From Microbacterium paraoxydans (GTDB taxonomy: Bacteria > Actinomycetota > Actinomycetes > Actinomycetales > Microbacteriaceae): DNA of 64,000 nucleotides. Positions 23,872-33,595 of the stretch are shown piece after piece (position 1 is the first letter of the stretch; every line of letters begins with the position of its first letter). The DNA lies in NCBI RefSeq assembly GCF_020524545.1, contig NZ_JAIVLG010000001.1:248001-312000 (forward strand), given 5' to 3'. The notes beneath the pieces are model-generated. The model was given only the letters and a program-made list of their open reading frames with translations, was not told the DNA's origin and searched no databases. The translations under genes and the position numbers were made by a program.

Positions 23872-24785
23872 GCCGGGTGCTGGTCGTCGGTGCGACCGGC
23901 ATGATCGGCAGCCATGTCGCCGCCGACCTGGCAGCCCGAGGCGATGAGGTCACCGTGATGGCGCGTCGGGAGGCTTCGGAGCGGGATCCGCGCGCAGTGC
24001 GGAGCATGCCGAGGCTGCAGGGCGACTACACCGATCCCGAGGTGTCACCCCGGGTGCTGGAGGGCTTCGACGCGATCGTCTTCGCCGCAGGCAACGACAT
24101 CCGTCACGTGCCCGCCGAGCAGGAGGACGACGCGTTCTGGGAGCGCACGCAGAGCGTCGGCGTGCCACGGTTCGCCGCCCGGGCCAAGGCCGCGGGCGTC
24201 GGGCGCTTCGTGCAGATCGGCAGCTACTACCACCAGCTGCATCCGGAGTGGGCCGAGCGCATCCCGTATGTGGCCGTGCGTCGGGACGCGGACGAGCGCA
24301 CCAGGGCACTCAGCGGTGAAGGGTTCGCGGCGATGACCCTGAACCCGCCGTCGATCGTCGGTGCGGACGAGCGCGGGGTACGGCGTTTCGCCCGCATGAT
24401 CGCGTGGACTCGCGGCGAACTCGACGAGCCCGAGCTGTTCGCCCCTCCCGGCGGCACGAACTACATGTCGGTGCGTTCGCTGTCGCAGGCGGTGCAGGGG
24501 GCGCTCGATGCCGGAGAGGCAGGTCGCGCCTATCTGGTCGGGGACCGGAACCTCACCTATCGCGAGTACTTCCAGCTGCTAGCGGACGCAGCGGGCAGCA
24601 GCAGGGTGATCGAGGAGCGCGACCAGGAGCATCCGTTCCAGCCCGACCGGTTCATCGTGCAGGGGCGCGGCGCGGTGATCGCGTACGACACCGATCGCAC
24701 GGAGACGTCACTGCTCGGCTACACCCAGGACGATGTCGCGCGGGCGCTCGCCGAGATCGTCACCGCGGCGGACGCTCTGCGCTGA
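23868..24785 (+). CDS. NAD-dependent epimerase/dehydratase family protein
   Basis: 305-residue extended-SDR protein. GATGMIGSHVA at residues 7-17 binds the nucleotide. The active-site Tyr is probably in QIGSYYHQ, but the usual YxxxK spacing is not clear, so it may be an atypical member. The C-terminal half (YLVGDRNLTYREYFQLL) suits the sugar-nucleotide-epimerase or 3β-HSD-like group. The operon places it in acyl-CoA/steroid metabolism; activity is unknown. The 3' end overlaps convergent coaE by 26 bases. Confidence 0.85.
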   Translation: MSRVLVVGATGMIGSHVAADLAARGDEVTVMARREASERDPRAVRSMPRLQGDYTDPEVSPRVLEGFDAIVFAAGNDIRHVPAEQEDDAFWERTQSVGVPRFAARAKAAGVGRFVQIGSYYHQLHPEWAERIPYVAVRRDADERTRALSGEGFAAMTLNPPSIVGADERGVRRFARMIAWTRGELDEPELFAPPGGTNYMSVRSLSQAVQGALDAGEAGRAYLVGDRNLTYREYFQLLADAAGSSRVIEERDQEHPFQPDRFIVQGRGAVIAYDTDRTETSLLGYTQDDVARALAEIVTAADALR

Positions 24786-25464
24786 GGCTCTCCCACAGCG
24801 CCGCGGTCGCATCCCGCGTCTGGTCGAGCGTGCCGTCCGTGCGCAGCACGACATCCGCGACCGCGACACGGTCGGCTTCCTCTCCCTGCGCGCGGATGCG
24901 TCGCGCGGCTTCTGCGTCGTCGTATCCGCGACCGTTGCGCAGGCGCTGCATCCGCACCTCTTCTGCGGCTTCGACCGTCACGATCAGGTCGTAGGTCCAC
25001 GGCAGCGGTGCGGTCGTGCGGCTCAGCAGCGGGATCTCGTGTACGACGACGCCGGGTACCGCCCTGGCCTCCTCGATGCGCCGCGCGACCTCGGCGAGGA
25101 TCGCGGGGCGCAGCAGCGCGTTGTACTGCGCGCGCAGTCGGTCGTCGCCGAACACCCTCGTCGCCACGACGGCCCGGTCGAGTGCGCCGTCCGCGGCGAG
25201 CACATCGTCCCCGAGCAGTGCGGTGATCCGGCGCACGAGCACCGGCCCGCCGGGGGTCCGGGGATCGACGACGTCACGCGCTGCCGCGTCGCCGTCGACG
25301 ATGCGCGCCCCGAGAGCCGCGAGTGCGCGCGCGACCGTGCTCTTGCCCGCGGCGATCCCGCCGGTGAGCCCGACGAGGACCGTGCTCCCGGTGCCGTCGG
25401 GATCAGAAACGCGCCTGAATGGGGCGCGCGAGGCGCGAAATCCATCCCGCGCGCGAGCGGTCAC
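24760..25464 (-). CDS. coaE: dephospho-CoA kinase
   Basis: CoaE phosphorylates dephospho-CoA, the last step of CoA synthesis. The P-loop GLTGGIAAGKST, the DADxxARD-like motif DGDAAARDVV and RxxxR-type C-terminal residues (MQRLRNGR) are present. The first canonical start is GTG at 25464, giving 234 residues with a 28-residue leader that reads through a dispersed palindrome (25396-25451) and has no clear ribosome site. The expected family start is codon 25378-25380, which is GTC preceded by GGGAG; that version would be 206 residues, exactly the usual CoaE length. Start is uncertain. Confidence 0.88.
   Translation of the reverse strand: MTARARDGFRASRAPFRRVSDPDGTGSTVLVGLTGGIAAGKSTVARALAALGARIVDGDAAARDVVDPRTPGGPVLVRRITALLGDDVLAADGALDRAVVATRVFGDDRLRAQYNALLRPAILAEVARRIEEARAVPGVVVHEIPLLSRTTAPLPWTYDLIVTVEAAEEVRMQRLRNGRGYDDAEAARRIRAQGEEADRVAVADVVLRTDGTLDQTRDATAALWESLSAERPPR
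25396..25451. repeat. dispersed palindromic repeat, family B copy 1
   Basis: Left segment GTCGGGATCAGAAACGCGCCT and right segment AGGCGCGAAATCCATCCCGC form an imperfect palindrome (the left segment is shown here from 25396). A near copy lies at 41425-41482. The core is shared with the terminator palindrome at 2495. It falls inside the nominal 5' end of coaE. Confidence 0.7.
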
Positions 25465-25468
25465 GAGG

Positions 25469-25978
25469 TCAGGGACGGACGAAGCGAACTTCGGTCAGCG
25501 TCTCGCCGAGGAACGGCTCGGTGTGCGCCGCCCCGTCGAGGTGGAAGCCGTTGCGGGTGTAGAAGCGGTGCGCACGGGGGTTGTCCTCCGCGACCCACAG
25601 GTACAGCGGTTCGTCCTTCTCGACGGCAGCGTCGAAGAGCTTCTGGCCGATGCCGGTCGAGTGCCACGCGTCGAGCAGGTAGATGAAGTAGAGCTCGCGG
25701 AACGCGGGGGCATCCTTGTCGCGGGCGGGTCCCGAACCGACGAAGCCGACGATCTCGCCGTCGACGAGCGCGGCGTTCATCTTGAAGTCGGGGCCCTGCG
25801 ATGCCCAGTGCGTCCAGAGCTCGGCCATGCGCCGCGGGGAGACCTTCTCGAGCGCTGCCTTGCTGATCAGGTGGTCGTAGGTCTCGTGCCAGCACTGGGC
25901 GTGCACGCGACCGAGGGCTTCCGCATCCACATCACGGACCGGACGGACGATGACTTCAGGCTGGGCTTCGGCGCTCAT
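25469..25978 (-). CDS. GNAT family N-acetyltransferase
   Basis: 169-residue GNAT protein. RPVRDVDAEALGRVHAQCWHETY begins the fold, FIYLLDAWHSTGIGQKLFDAA is the acetyl-CoA-binding motif A (Q/RxxGxG/A), and NPRAHRFYTRNGFHLDG is motif B. Start ATG 25978 follows from the family N-terminus; an upstream in-frame extension lacks family character. It ends four bases before the nominal coaE start, so the two may be co-transcribed. The acceptor substrate is unknown. Confidence 0.88.
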   Translation of the reverse strand: MSAEAQPEVIVRPVRDVDAEALGRVHAQCWHETYDHLISKAALEKVSPRRMAELWTHWASQGPDFKMNAALVDGEIVGFVGSGPARDKDAPAFRELYFIYLLDAWHSTGIGQKLFDAAVEKDEPLYLWVAEDNPRAHRFYTRNGFHLDGAAHTEPFLGETLTEVRFVRP

Positions 25979-26109
25979 GTTCGTGACTCTACGCGCGGCG
26001 TCCGCGAACCGGAAATCGAGTGGATGCCCGATGACGTCCGGTGTGAGGGTGTGGAGGGTTCGTACAACGATGTTCGCGGATCGTGTACTCCTGGCTACGA
26101 TCAATCCTC

Positions 26110-26670
26110 GTGAATGTGATCTGGCGCACCCTCCTGGTGATCCTCGGCGCCCGCCGCCGCGTTCGGCGGGGGAAGACTCTCGACCCGACCTCGGTCGGCA
26201 GCATCACTCTCACCACGTTGCCGACCGACATCGACATCCTGCGCCACATGAACAACGGTCGCTACCTGTCGCTGTTCGACCTCGGGCGCTGGGACCAGCT
26301 CATCCGCACCGGGCTGTTCGACGCGATGAAGGACCGCGGCTGGTACGCGGTCGTCTCGAGCGAGACGGTCACCTTCCGCAAATCCCTGCAGCTGTGGCAG
26401 CGGTTCGAGGTACAGTCGCGTTTCATCGGACATGACGACAAGGCGCTCTTCATGGAGCACCGCGCGGTCGTCGACGGCGAGGTCTATGCGCGAGCGATCG
26501 TGCGGGCCCGCATGCTGCGACGCACCGGCGGCACCGTCAGCAACGAAGAGCTGTTCGCGGCGGTCGGCAAGCCCGAAGGCGTTCCGGAGATCGACGCCTG
26601 GGTGCACGACTGGGCCGCGGCCTCCGCCCTCCCCCCGGTGCGCGGGAAGGCCCCGAGCGTCTGGGGCTGA
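26110..26670 (+). CDS. hotdog-fold thioesterase family protein
   Basis: 186-residue single hotdog protein related to 4-hydroxybenzoyl-CoA thioesterases (DUF4442/4HBT_2-like). DIDILRHMNNGRYLSLFDLGRWD is the signature helix with the conserved Asn/Asp region, after a short hydrophobic N-terminus (VNVIWRTLLVILGA). It probably hydrolyses acyl-CoA or acyl-ACP thioesters. GTG 26110 is favoured because TACGAT ends ten bases upstream, suggesting a leaderless message; GTG 26083 is the alternative. Confidence 0.8.
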   Translation: MNVIWRTLLVILGARRRVRRGKTLDPTSVGSITLTTLPTDIDILRHMNNGRYLSLFDLGRWDQLIRTGLFDAMKDRGWYAVVSSETVTFRKSLQLWQRFEVQSRFIGHDDKALFMEHRAVVDGEVYARAIVRARMLRRTGGTVSNEELFAAVGKPEGVPEIDAWVHDWAAASALPPVRGKAPSVWG

Positions 26671-26764
26671 GCGTCCCTCGCCGCGGTCTCCTCCTCTGCT
26701 TTCCGTAAGAACCTCGCTTCTTTCCCCGTCACAGAGCCGAAAGAGGACTGTTTCAGACGGGCCC

Positions 26765-26804
26765 CTCAGTACTCTGAGCGGGAAGTCAGGGGCGCGGACG
26801 CCCC
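26765..26804 (+). promoter_or_regulatory. inverted repeat and hairpin in the pntA leader
   Basis: CTCAG-TACT-CTGAG (26765-26778) contains a possible -10 box TACTCT. It is followed by the stable stem GGGGCG-CGGA-CGCCCC (26789-26804) about 40 bases before pntA. A regulatory role is possible but not supported beyond the symmetry. Confidence 0.35.
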
Positions 26805-26842
26805 GGTGATCCCGTCGACGCAGACGGGTGGAGGAGGAAGCA

Positions 26843-28396
26843 GTGGCAGTCATCGGCATCGTGCGGGAGCCTGCGGGCGAAGCGCGGGTCTCGGCCACCC
26901 CGGCGACCATCGCGTCGCTGGGCAGGCTGGGACACACGGTCAGGGTCGAACGAGGAGCAGGAGCGGCGGCGTCGTTCCCCGATGCGGACTACGAAGCGGC
27001 CGGTGCCGTGCTCGTGGACAGGGCGCAGGCGTGGGAGAGCGAGATCGTGCTCGCGATCACGGCGCCCGGACCCGAGGAGATCGCGCTGCTCAGCGACGGG
27101 GCGACGCTCATCGCGCTGCTGTCGCCGGCCCTGCGTCCCGATCTCGTCGAGGCGCTCGCGCAGCGCAGGATCACCGCGGTCGCGCTCGATGCGGTCCCCC
27201 GCATCTCGCGGGCGCAGTCCATGGACGTGCTCAGTTCGATGGCGAACATCGCCGGCTACCGGGCGGTCGTCGAAGCCGCCCATGAGTTCGGTCGCTTCTT
27301 CACGGGTCAGGTGACGGCCGCGGGCAAGGTGCCACCGGCGAAGGTGCTCGTCGCAGGAGCCGGCGTCGCGGGACTCGCGGCGATCGGTGCGGCATCGAGC
27401 CTCGGAGCCATCGTCCGCGCCACCGATCCGCGCCCCGAGGTGGCCGACCAGGTCACCTCGATCGGCGGGACCTATCTCCCGGTCGACGTCGAGGTCGCCG
27501 CGTCCACCGACGGCTATGCGAAGGCCACGAGTGCGGACTACGACCGACGGGCCGCCGAGATCTACACCGAGCAAGCCGCCGACGTCGACATCATCATCAC
27601 CACCGCCCTCATCCCCGGACGTGCGGCACCACGCCTGATCACGGCGTCCGATGTCGCGCGGATGAAGCCCGGCAGCGTGATCGTCGACATGGCCGCAGGG
27701 CAGGGCGGCAACGTCGAAGGCTCCGTCGCGGGAGAGCGCGTCGTCACCGACAACGGCGTGGTGATCCTGGGGTACACCGACCTGGCGTCGCGCCTGGCGG
27801 CCCAGGCATCCCAGCTCTACGGCACGAACCTGGCGAACCTGGTCGCCCTGCTGACACCCGCGAAGGACGGACGGCTGGTCATCGACTTCGACGACGTGGT
27901 GCAGCGCTCGGTCACCGTCGTCCGGGACGGGGAGGTCACCTGGCCTCCGCCCGCTGTGCAGGTCGCCGCCGCACCCGCAGCGAAAGCCGCTGCGGACCCC
28001 GTCGAGGTCGCACCGCCGACGAAGATGTCCACCGCGCGTCGGGTGACCCTGATCGTGCTGGGCATCGCCGCGCTGTTCGCCGTGAACGCGTTCGCACCCG
28101 CTCCGCTGCCGCAGCACTTCACCGTGCTCGTGCTCTCGGTCGTGATCGGCTTCTACGTGATCGGGAAAGTGCACCACGCGCTGCACACCCCGCTCATGTC
28201 GGTGACGAACGCGATCTCCGGCGTGATCGTCGTCGGCGCGATGCTGCAGGTCACCTCCCCGATCCCGGTCGTGCAGGTGCTCGCGGCCATCGCTGTGCTG
28301 CTCGCATCCATCAACATCTTCGGAGGGTTCGCGGTCACCCGCCGGATGCTCGCGATGTTCACCCTCGGGAACTCGGCGAAGGGGGGTCGGAAGTGA
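26843..28396 (+). CDS. pntA: NAD(P)+ transhydrogenase subunit alpha
   Basis: 517 residues, matching full-length PntA (about 510). It has the N-terminal NAD-binding domain I ([39 protein letters not shown]), a linker rich in Ala/Pro and Lys, and about four membrane helices near the C-terminus. With PntB it couples proton entry to NADPH formation, supplying reductant for the NADPH-linked oxidoreductases. GTG 26843 follows GGAGGAGGAAG. Overlaps pntB by four bases (GTGA). Confidence 0.93.
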   Translation: MAVIGIVREPAGEARVSATPATIASLGRLGHTVRVERGAGAAASFPDADYEAAGAVLVDRAQAWESEIVLAITAPGPEEIALLSDGATLIALLSPALRPDLVEALAQRRITAVALDAVPRISRAQSMDVLSSMANIAGYRAVVEAAHEFGRFFTGQVTAAGKVPPAKVLVAGAGVAGLAAIGAASSLGAIVRATDPRPEVADQVTSIGGTYLPVDVEVAASTDGYAKATSADYDRRAAEIYTEQAADVDIIITTALIPGRAAPRLITASDVARMKPGSVIVDMAAGQGGNVEGSVAGERVVTDNGVVILGYTDLASRLAAQASQLYGTNLANLVALLTPAKDGRLVIDFDDVVQRSVTVVRDGEVTWPPPAVQVAAAPAAKAAADPVEVAPPTKMSTARRVTLIVLGIAALFAVNAFAPAPLPQHFTVLVLSVVIGFYVIGKVHHALHTPLMSVTNAISGVIVVGAMLQVTSPIPVVQVLAAIAVLLASINIFGGFAVTRRMLAMFTLGNSAKGGRK

Positions 28397-29790
28397 CCAT
28401 CGACGCGTTCGTCGGGGCCGCGTACATCGTCGCCGCCCTGCTGTTCATCCTGAGCCTCGCCGGCCTCAGTCGCCACGAGTCGGCGCGCGCAGGGGTGGTG
28501 TACGGCATCGCCGGCATGACCATCGCGCTCGTCGCGACCGTCGCTCTCACCGTCGCCGACGCCTGGGGCACCGGTGCCTTCCTCGGCCTCGGTCTGCTCG
28601 TCGCCGCCGTGCTGGTCGGCGCGGCGATCGGGCTCTGGCGGGCCAGGGTCGTCGAGATGACCGGGATGCCCGAGCTCATCGCGCTCCTGCACAGCTTCGT
28701 CGGGTTGGCCGCCGTGCTCGTCGGCTGGAACGGCTATCTCTCACACCCGGACCTCGCCCCCGAGCTCGTCGGCATCCACAATGCCGAGGTCTTCATCGGC
28801 ATCTTCATCGGCGGTGTCACGTTCACCGGCTCGATCGTCGCCTACCTCAAGCTGTCGGCCAGGATGTCGTCCGCACCGCTGATGCTTCCGGGGAAGAACG
28901 GCCTGAACGTGGGGGCGCTCGTCGCCTTCGTCGCCCTCACCGTGTGGTTCGTGAACGATCAGCAGCTCTGGCTCCTGATCGCGGTCACCGTGCTCGCTTT
29001 CGCCCTCGGCTGGCACCTGGTGGCCTCGATCGGCGGCGGTGACATGCCGGTCGTGGTCTCGATGCTCAACAGCTATTCGGGCTGGGCGGCCGCTGCGGCG
29101 GGTTTCCTCCTGAACAACGACCTGCTGATCGTCACGGGTGCGCTGGTCGGCTCCTCGGGTGCGTATCTCTCCTACGTGATGTGCAAGGCCATGAACCGGT
29201 CGTTCCTCTCGGTCATCGCGGGCGGCTTCGGTATCGCGGCACCGTCCGCCGCCGACGCCGAGTACGGAGAACACCGCGAGATCACGGCCGAGGGTGCGGC
29301 CGAGATGCTCGTCGCCGCGGGCAGCGTCGTGATCACGCCCGGGTACGGCATGGCAGTCGCGCAGGCGCAGTACCCGGTGGCCGACCTGGTGCACCGGCTC
29401 CGCGAGCGCGGGGTGGACGTGCGGTTCGGCATCCATCCGGTGGCCGGGCGCCTTCCCGGTCACATGAACGTGCTGCTGGCCGAGGCCAAGGTCCCGTACG
29501 ACATCGTCCTCAGCATGGACGAGATCAACGACGACCTCGCGTCGACGTCGGTCGTACTGGTGATCGGGGCCAACGACACCGTGAACCCGGCCGCGGCGGA
29601 GGATCCGGGCAGCCCGATCGCCGGGATGCCGGTGCTCAAGGTGTGGGAGGCCGAGAACGTCATCGTGTTCAAGCGCTCGATGGCCGCAGGCTACGCCGGG
29701 GTGCAGAATCCGCTGTTCTTCCGCGACAACGCCCAGATGCTGTTCGGCGACGCCAAGCAGCGCGTGGAGGACATCATCGCGGCGCTCTGA
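28393..29790 (+). CDS. pntB: NAD(P)+ transhydrogenase subunit beta
   Basis: 465 residues, as in E. coli PntB. The N-terminal half is a bundle of about nine membrane helices ([17 protein letters not shown] onward) forming the proton channel. The C-terminal soluble domain III binds NADP(H), with [33 protein letters not shown] and the [12 protein letters not shown] segment. Integral inner-membrane complex with PntA. Followed by a long palindrome before putA. Confidence 0.94.
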   Translation: MTIDAFVGAAYIVAALLFILSLAGLSRHESARAGVVYGIAGMTIALVATVALTVADAWGTGAFLGLGLLVAAVLVGAAIGLWRARVVEMTGMPELIALLHSFVGLAAVLVGWNGYLSHPDLAPELVGIHNAEVFIGIFIGGVTFTGSIVAYLKLSARMSSAPLMLPGKNGLNVGALVAFVALTVWFVNDQQLWLLIAVTVLAFALGWHLVASIGGGDMPVVVSMLNSYSGWAAAAAGFLLNNDLLIVTGALVGSSGAYLSYVMCKAMNRSFLSVIAGGFGIAAPSAADAEYGEHREITAEGAAEMLVAAGSVVITPGYGMAVAQAQYPVADLVHRLRERGVDVRFGIHPVAGRLPGHMNVLLAEAKVPYDIVLSMDEINDDLASTSVVLVIGANDTVNPAAAEDPGSPIAGMPVLKVWEAENVIVFKRSMAAGYAGVQNPLFFRDNAQMLFGDAKQRVEDIIAAL

Positions 29791-29791
29791 C

Positions 29792-29866
29792 CTCCGGCTT
29801 CGAATCGCGCAACTGGCGGCATCCGGAGGGGAAAAGCGGCCATTTGCGCGATTCGAACGGCCGGAG
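29792..29866. repeat. dispersed palindromic repeat, family A copy 1 (terminator-like)
   Basis: Arms TTCGAATCGCGCAACTGGC (29799-29817) and GCCATTTGCGCGATTCGAA (29839-29857) pair with one mismatch, with outer CTCCGG/CCGGAG. The loop holds GGAGGGGAAAAG. The same element, inverted, is at 45103-45161. Confidence 0.72.
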
Positions 29867-29895
29867 GATCCGGCTCCCGACCTAGGCTGAAATCC

Positions 29896-32800
29896 ATGGC
29901 CGACACCCCGCCGGATGCCGTGGCATCCGCACCCCTCGCAGACCGCGCCGTCGAGCTCGCTCGGCGGTGGGCTATCGAGGCTGCGGCCGTCGAACCCGAC
30001 CCCGCCGCCGCACGGCTCGCGGGTGTCCTGCAGGACGCGAACGGGCTTCCGTTCACGCTCGGCTTCGTCGACGGCGTCATGCGCCCGGAGAGCCTGACCG
30101 CTGCCGCGTCGCAGCTGCGCCGGATCGCTCCGATCGTGCCGGAGTTCCTGCCCTGGTACCTGCGTTCCGTGGTGCGCCTGGGCGGGGGAGTCGCCCCCAT
30201 CCTCCCCGCCCCGGTGGTGCCGATCGCCCGACGGGTGCTGCGCGACATGGTCGGACACCTCGTCGTCGACGCGCGCCCCGCGAAACTCGGCGCCGCCATC
30301 GAGCGGATCGCGGCGGACGGTTCGCGGCTCAACCTCAACCTGCTCGGCGAAGCGGTTCTGGGCGAGGCGGAGGCACGGCGTCGCCTCGACGGCATCCACG
30401 CGCTCATCACGCGGCCGGATGTCGACTACGTCTCGGTCAAGGTGTCCGCCATCGTCAGTCATCTGTCGATGTGGGCCTTCGACGAGGTCGTGGACGAGGT
30501 CGTCGAACGCCTTCTGCCGCTGTACCTCACGGCGGCGGCCGACGGCACGTTCATCAACCTCGACATGGAGGAGTACCGCGACCTCGACCTCACGATCGCC
30601 GTGTTCACGCGCCTGCTGGAAGACGCGCGTCTGGCCGGGCTCGAGGCCGGGATCGTGCTCCAGGCCTACCTCCCCGACGCCCTGCCCGCACTGCAGGAGC
30701 TCACCGCCTGGGCGCAGGATCGTGTCGCGCACGGCGGGGCCCGTATCAAGGTGCGGCTCGTCAAGGGTGCGAACCTCGCGATGGAGCAGGTCGAGGCGCG
30801 GTTGCACGGGTGGGAACCCGCGACCTATGACACGAAGCTCGACACCGATGCGAACCACGTGCGCTGCCTGGACTGGGCACTGCGACCTGAGCACACCGCG
30901 GCGGTGAAGATCGGCGTCGCCGGGCACAACCTCTTCGGCATCGCCTACGCCTGGCTCCTCGCGGGTGAGCGCGGTGTCCGGGATGCGGTCGAGTTCGAGA
31001 TGCTCCTCGGGATGGCGCAGGGGCAGGTGCAGGCCGTCTCCCGCGAGGTCGGTCCGGTGCTGCTCTACGTGCCCGTGGTGGAGCCCGCCGAGTTCGATGT
31101 GGCCATCAGCTACCTGGTGCGGAGGCTGGAGGAGAACGCCTCTCCGGAGAACTTCCTCTCCGCAGCGCTCCGGCTCGGCGCGGACGAGTCCCTGTTCGTG
31201 CGCGAGCAGGACCGATTCCTCGATGCGCTCGATCGCGCCGCCGACCCGACTCTCCGCACCGGACCGCGCCGTACCCAGGACCGGCGCGCTCCCGTGCACG
31301 AGTCCGTGCGGCCCGTGCCGTCCGCTCCCGTCCCGGAGACCGACCTCACCAAGGCGGTGCTCGGTATCTCCCGCGGATCCGAGGAGGGCGGGCGGGAGGC
31401 CTTCCTCGAGACGGCCGTCTACTCCGCCCGGGAACTGGAGCACGATGCGGGAGGCGCCCCGGGGTTCGCCAACACGGCCGACACCGACCCCGCCCTCCCC
31501 GTGAACCGCGACTGGGCGCGCGAAGTGCGCGGGCGCATCCCCGAGTCCGATCTGGGCGCAGCGACCGTCGCGGACGGGCGGGTCGACGATGCGGCGGAGC
31601 TGGATCGGATCGTGCAGGGCGTCCGCCGCGCCGCTCCCGCGTGGGGCGGACGGCCCGCTGCCGAGCGTGCCGAGGTGCTGCTCCGTGCGGCCGCAGCGCT
31701 CGAAGGGAGACGGGCGGATCTCATCGAGGTCGCCGCCTCGGAGACCGGAAAGGTCTTCGCGGAGGCCGACGTGGAAGTGAGCGAGGCCGTCGACTTCGCC
31801 CGGTACTACGCCGCGAAGGCGCGCGAACTCGATGCCATCCCCGGCGCCGTCTTCGTGCCCGCATCCGTGACCGTGGTCGCCCCTCCGTGGAACTTCCCCC
31901 TCGCGATCCCGGCGGGCGGAGTCCTCGCCGCGCTCGCCGCCGGTTCCGGTGTGGTCTTCAAGCCCGCCCCGCAGGCCCGGCGTTGCGCCGCCGTCATCGC
32001 GGAGACGCTGTGGCAGGCCGGCATCCCCCGGGATCTCCTCGCGCTGGTCGACATCGAGGAAGGCGATCTGGGGCGAGACCTCATCACGCACGAGGCGGTC
32101 GACCGCGTGATCCTCACGGGTGCGTGGGACACGGCCGCGCTGTTCCGCTCCTGGCGTCCGGACCTCCCGCTGCTCGCGGAGACCAGTGGCAAGAACGCGA
32201 TGATCATCACCCCGTCCGCCGACCTCGATCTCGCGGTCGCCGACCTGGTCAAGAGCGCCTTCGGCCACGCCGGCCAGAAGTGCTCCGCCGCCTCGCTCGC
32301 GATCCTGGTGGGCCCGGTCGGCAGGTCCCCGCGGTTCGCGCGCCAGCTCGCGGATGCCGTGCGCTCGCTGCACCTCGGACCGCCCACGGACCCGCTCGCC
32401 GAGGTGGGGCCGGTGATCGAGCGACCTCAGGGCAAGCTCGCCTGGGCGCTGAGCGAGCTCGAGGGGGAGGAGCAGTGGCTGATCGAGCCTGCGCTCGCCG
32501 AGGGCGACGACGGCAGCGGGCGGCTGTGGCGGCCCGGTATCCGCGTCGGAGTGCAGCCGGGATCCCGCTTCCACACGGAGGAGTTCTTCGGCCCGGTGCT
32601 GGGGGTCATGCACGCGCCCACTCTCGCGAAGGCCATCGAGCTGCAGAACGCGGTCGCCTACGGTCTCACCGCCGGACTGTACACGCAGGATCCGGACGAT
32701 CTCGCCCTGTGGCTCGAGCACGTCGAAGCGGGGAACCTGTACGTGAACCGCGGCATCACGGGTGCCATCGTGCAGCGGCAGCCGTTCGGCGGGTGGAAAC

Positions 32801-33546
32801 GGTCTTCGGTCGGTCCCGGTGCGAAAGCGGGCGGGCCGAACTATCTGATCGGCCTGGGGTCGTGGCGCTCGCAGCCGGGCGGTCCGGCGTCCAGCACGCT
32901 GCACCTGCGCGGACTCGACTCCCGCATCACGGCGCTGATCGAGTCCGCACAGTCGTCGCTCGCCTACGAGTCGTTCGAGTGGTTGCGTCGTTCCGCGCTG
33001 TCCGATGCGCTGGCCTGGGATCGCGAGTTCGGGCAGGTGCGCGACGTGTCGCACCTCGAGGTCGAGCGGAACCTGTTCCGCTACCGTCCGGTGCCCGTCG
33101 AGATCCGCGCGACGGGGGGTGCGGGGCTGCAGGAGCTGCTGCGCGTCGTGATCGCGGGTGTGCGCGCCGGAGCACCGTTCATCCTCTCGACTCCCGTCGG
33201 GCTCCCCGCTGCGGTGCGTCGCGCCCTCGGCGATCTCGACGCTCCGGTGTTCCTGGAGAGCGACGACGAGTGGCTGCAGCGCCTCCAGCGACAGGACGAT
33301 GCGCCCGAGGTCGTCCCCCTCCCCGTGGCTGACCGGGTGCGGCTGGTCGGCGGTCGCGAGGGCGTGGCCGCGCTGCGGACGAAGCTCACCACCGCCTCCG
33401 CCGGCGATCCCGACCTGGCGGTGTACGACGGCGAGGTGACCGGCGCGGCCCGCATCGAGCTGCTGCCGTTCGTGCACGAGCAGTCGATCTCGATCACGGC
33501 GCACCGCTTCGGCAACCCGGACCCCTGGAGCAGCGCCGTGATCTGA
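29896..33546 (+). CDS. putA: bifunctional proline dehydrogenase / glutamate-semialdehyde dehydrogenase
   Basis: 1216 residues; PutA without an N-terminal ribbon-helix-helix DNA-binding domain. The FAD proline dehydrogenase barrel covers about residues 30-440 (NLNLLGEAVLGEAEA, VRLVKGANLAMEQVEA). The aldehyde dehydrogenase spans about 480-1010, with WNFPLAIPAGG, catalytic Glu762 (LLAETSGKN) and Cys796 (GQKCSAA), and a C-terminal ALDH-like extra domain follows. It converts proline to P5C/GSA and on to glutamate, also taking GSA made by RocD. TAGGCT ends seven bases before ATG 29896, so it is probably leaderless. Confidence 0.93.
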   Translation: MADTPPDAVASAPLADRAVELARRWAIEAAAVEPDPAAARLAGVLQDANGLPFTLGFVDGVMRPESLTAAASQLRRIAPIVPEFLPWYLRSVVRLGGGVAPILPAPVVPIARRVLRDMVGHLVVDARPAKLGAAIERIAADGSRLNLNLLGEAVLGEAEARRRLDGIHALITRPDVDYVSVKVSAIVSHLSMWAFDEVVDEVVERLLPLYLTAAADGTFINLDMEEYRDLDLTIAVFTRLLEDARLAGLEAGIVLQAYLPDALPALQELTAWAQDRVAHGGARIKVRLVKGANLAMEQVEARLHGWEPATYDTKLDTDANHVRCLDWALRPEHTAAVKIGVAGHNLFGIAYAWLLAGERGVRDAVEFEMLLGMAQGQVQAVSREVGPVLLYVPVVEPAEFDVAISYLVRRLEENASPENFLSAALRLGADESLFVREQDRFLDALDRAADPTLRTGPRRTQDRRAPVHESVRPVPSAPVPETDLTKAVLGISRGSEEGGREAFLETAVYSARELEHDAGGAPGFANTADTDPALPVNRDWAREVRGRIPESDLGAATVADGRVDDAAELDRIVQGVRRAAPAWGGRPAAERAEVLLRAAAALEGRRADLIEVAASETGKVFAEADVEVSEAVDFARYYAAKARELDAIPGAVFVPASVTVVAPPWNFPLAIPAGGVLAALAAGSGVVFKPAPQARRCAAVIAETLWQAGIPRDLLALVDIEEGDLGRDLITHEAVDRVILTGAWDTAALFRSWRPDLPLLAETSGKNAMIITPSADLDLAVADLVKSAFGHAGQKCSAASLAILVGPVGRSPRFARQLADAVRSLHLGPPTDPLAEVGPVIERPQGKLAWALSELEGEEQWLIEPALAEGDDGSGRLWRPGIRVGVQPGSRFHTEEFFGPVLGVMHAPTLAKAIELQNAVAYGLTAGLYTQDPDDLALWLEHVEAGNLYVNRGITGAIVQRQPFGGWKRSSVGPGAKAGGPNYLIGLGSWRSQPGGPASSTLHLRGLDSRITALIESAQSSLAYESFEWLRRSALSDALAWDREFGQVRDVSHLEVERNLFRYRPVPVEIRATGGAGLQELLRVVIAGVRAGAPFILSTPVGLPAAVRRALGDLDAPVFLESDDEWLQRLQRQDDAPEVVPLPVADRVRLVGGREGVAALRTKLTTASAGDPDLAVYDGEVTGAARIELLPFVHEQSISITAHRFGNPDPWSSAVI

Positions 33547-33595
33547 GGCCCGTCCCGACGTGCTTCCTGGCCGGAAGGACGCGGATCACGTCGGG

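Noticed and set aside
28741..33504. A 1587-codon open frame on the minus strand across pntB and putA
   Set aside because: It is antisense to two well-conserved genes and its translation is Arg/His/Gly-rich without domains; in high-GC DNA the codon phase keeps antisense frames open.
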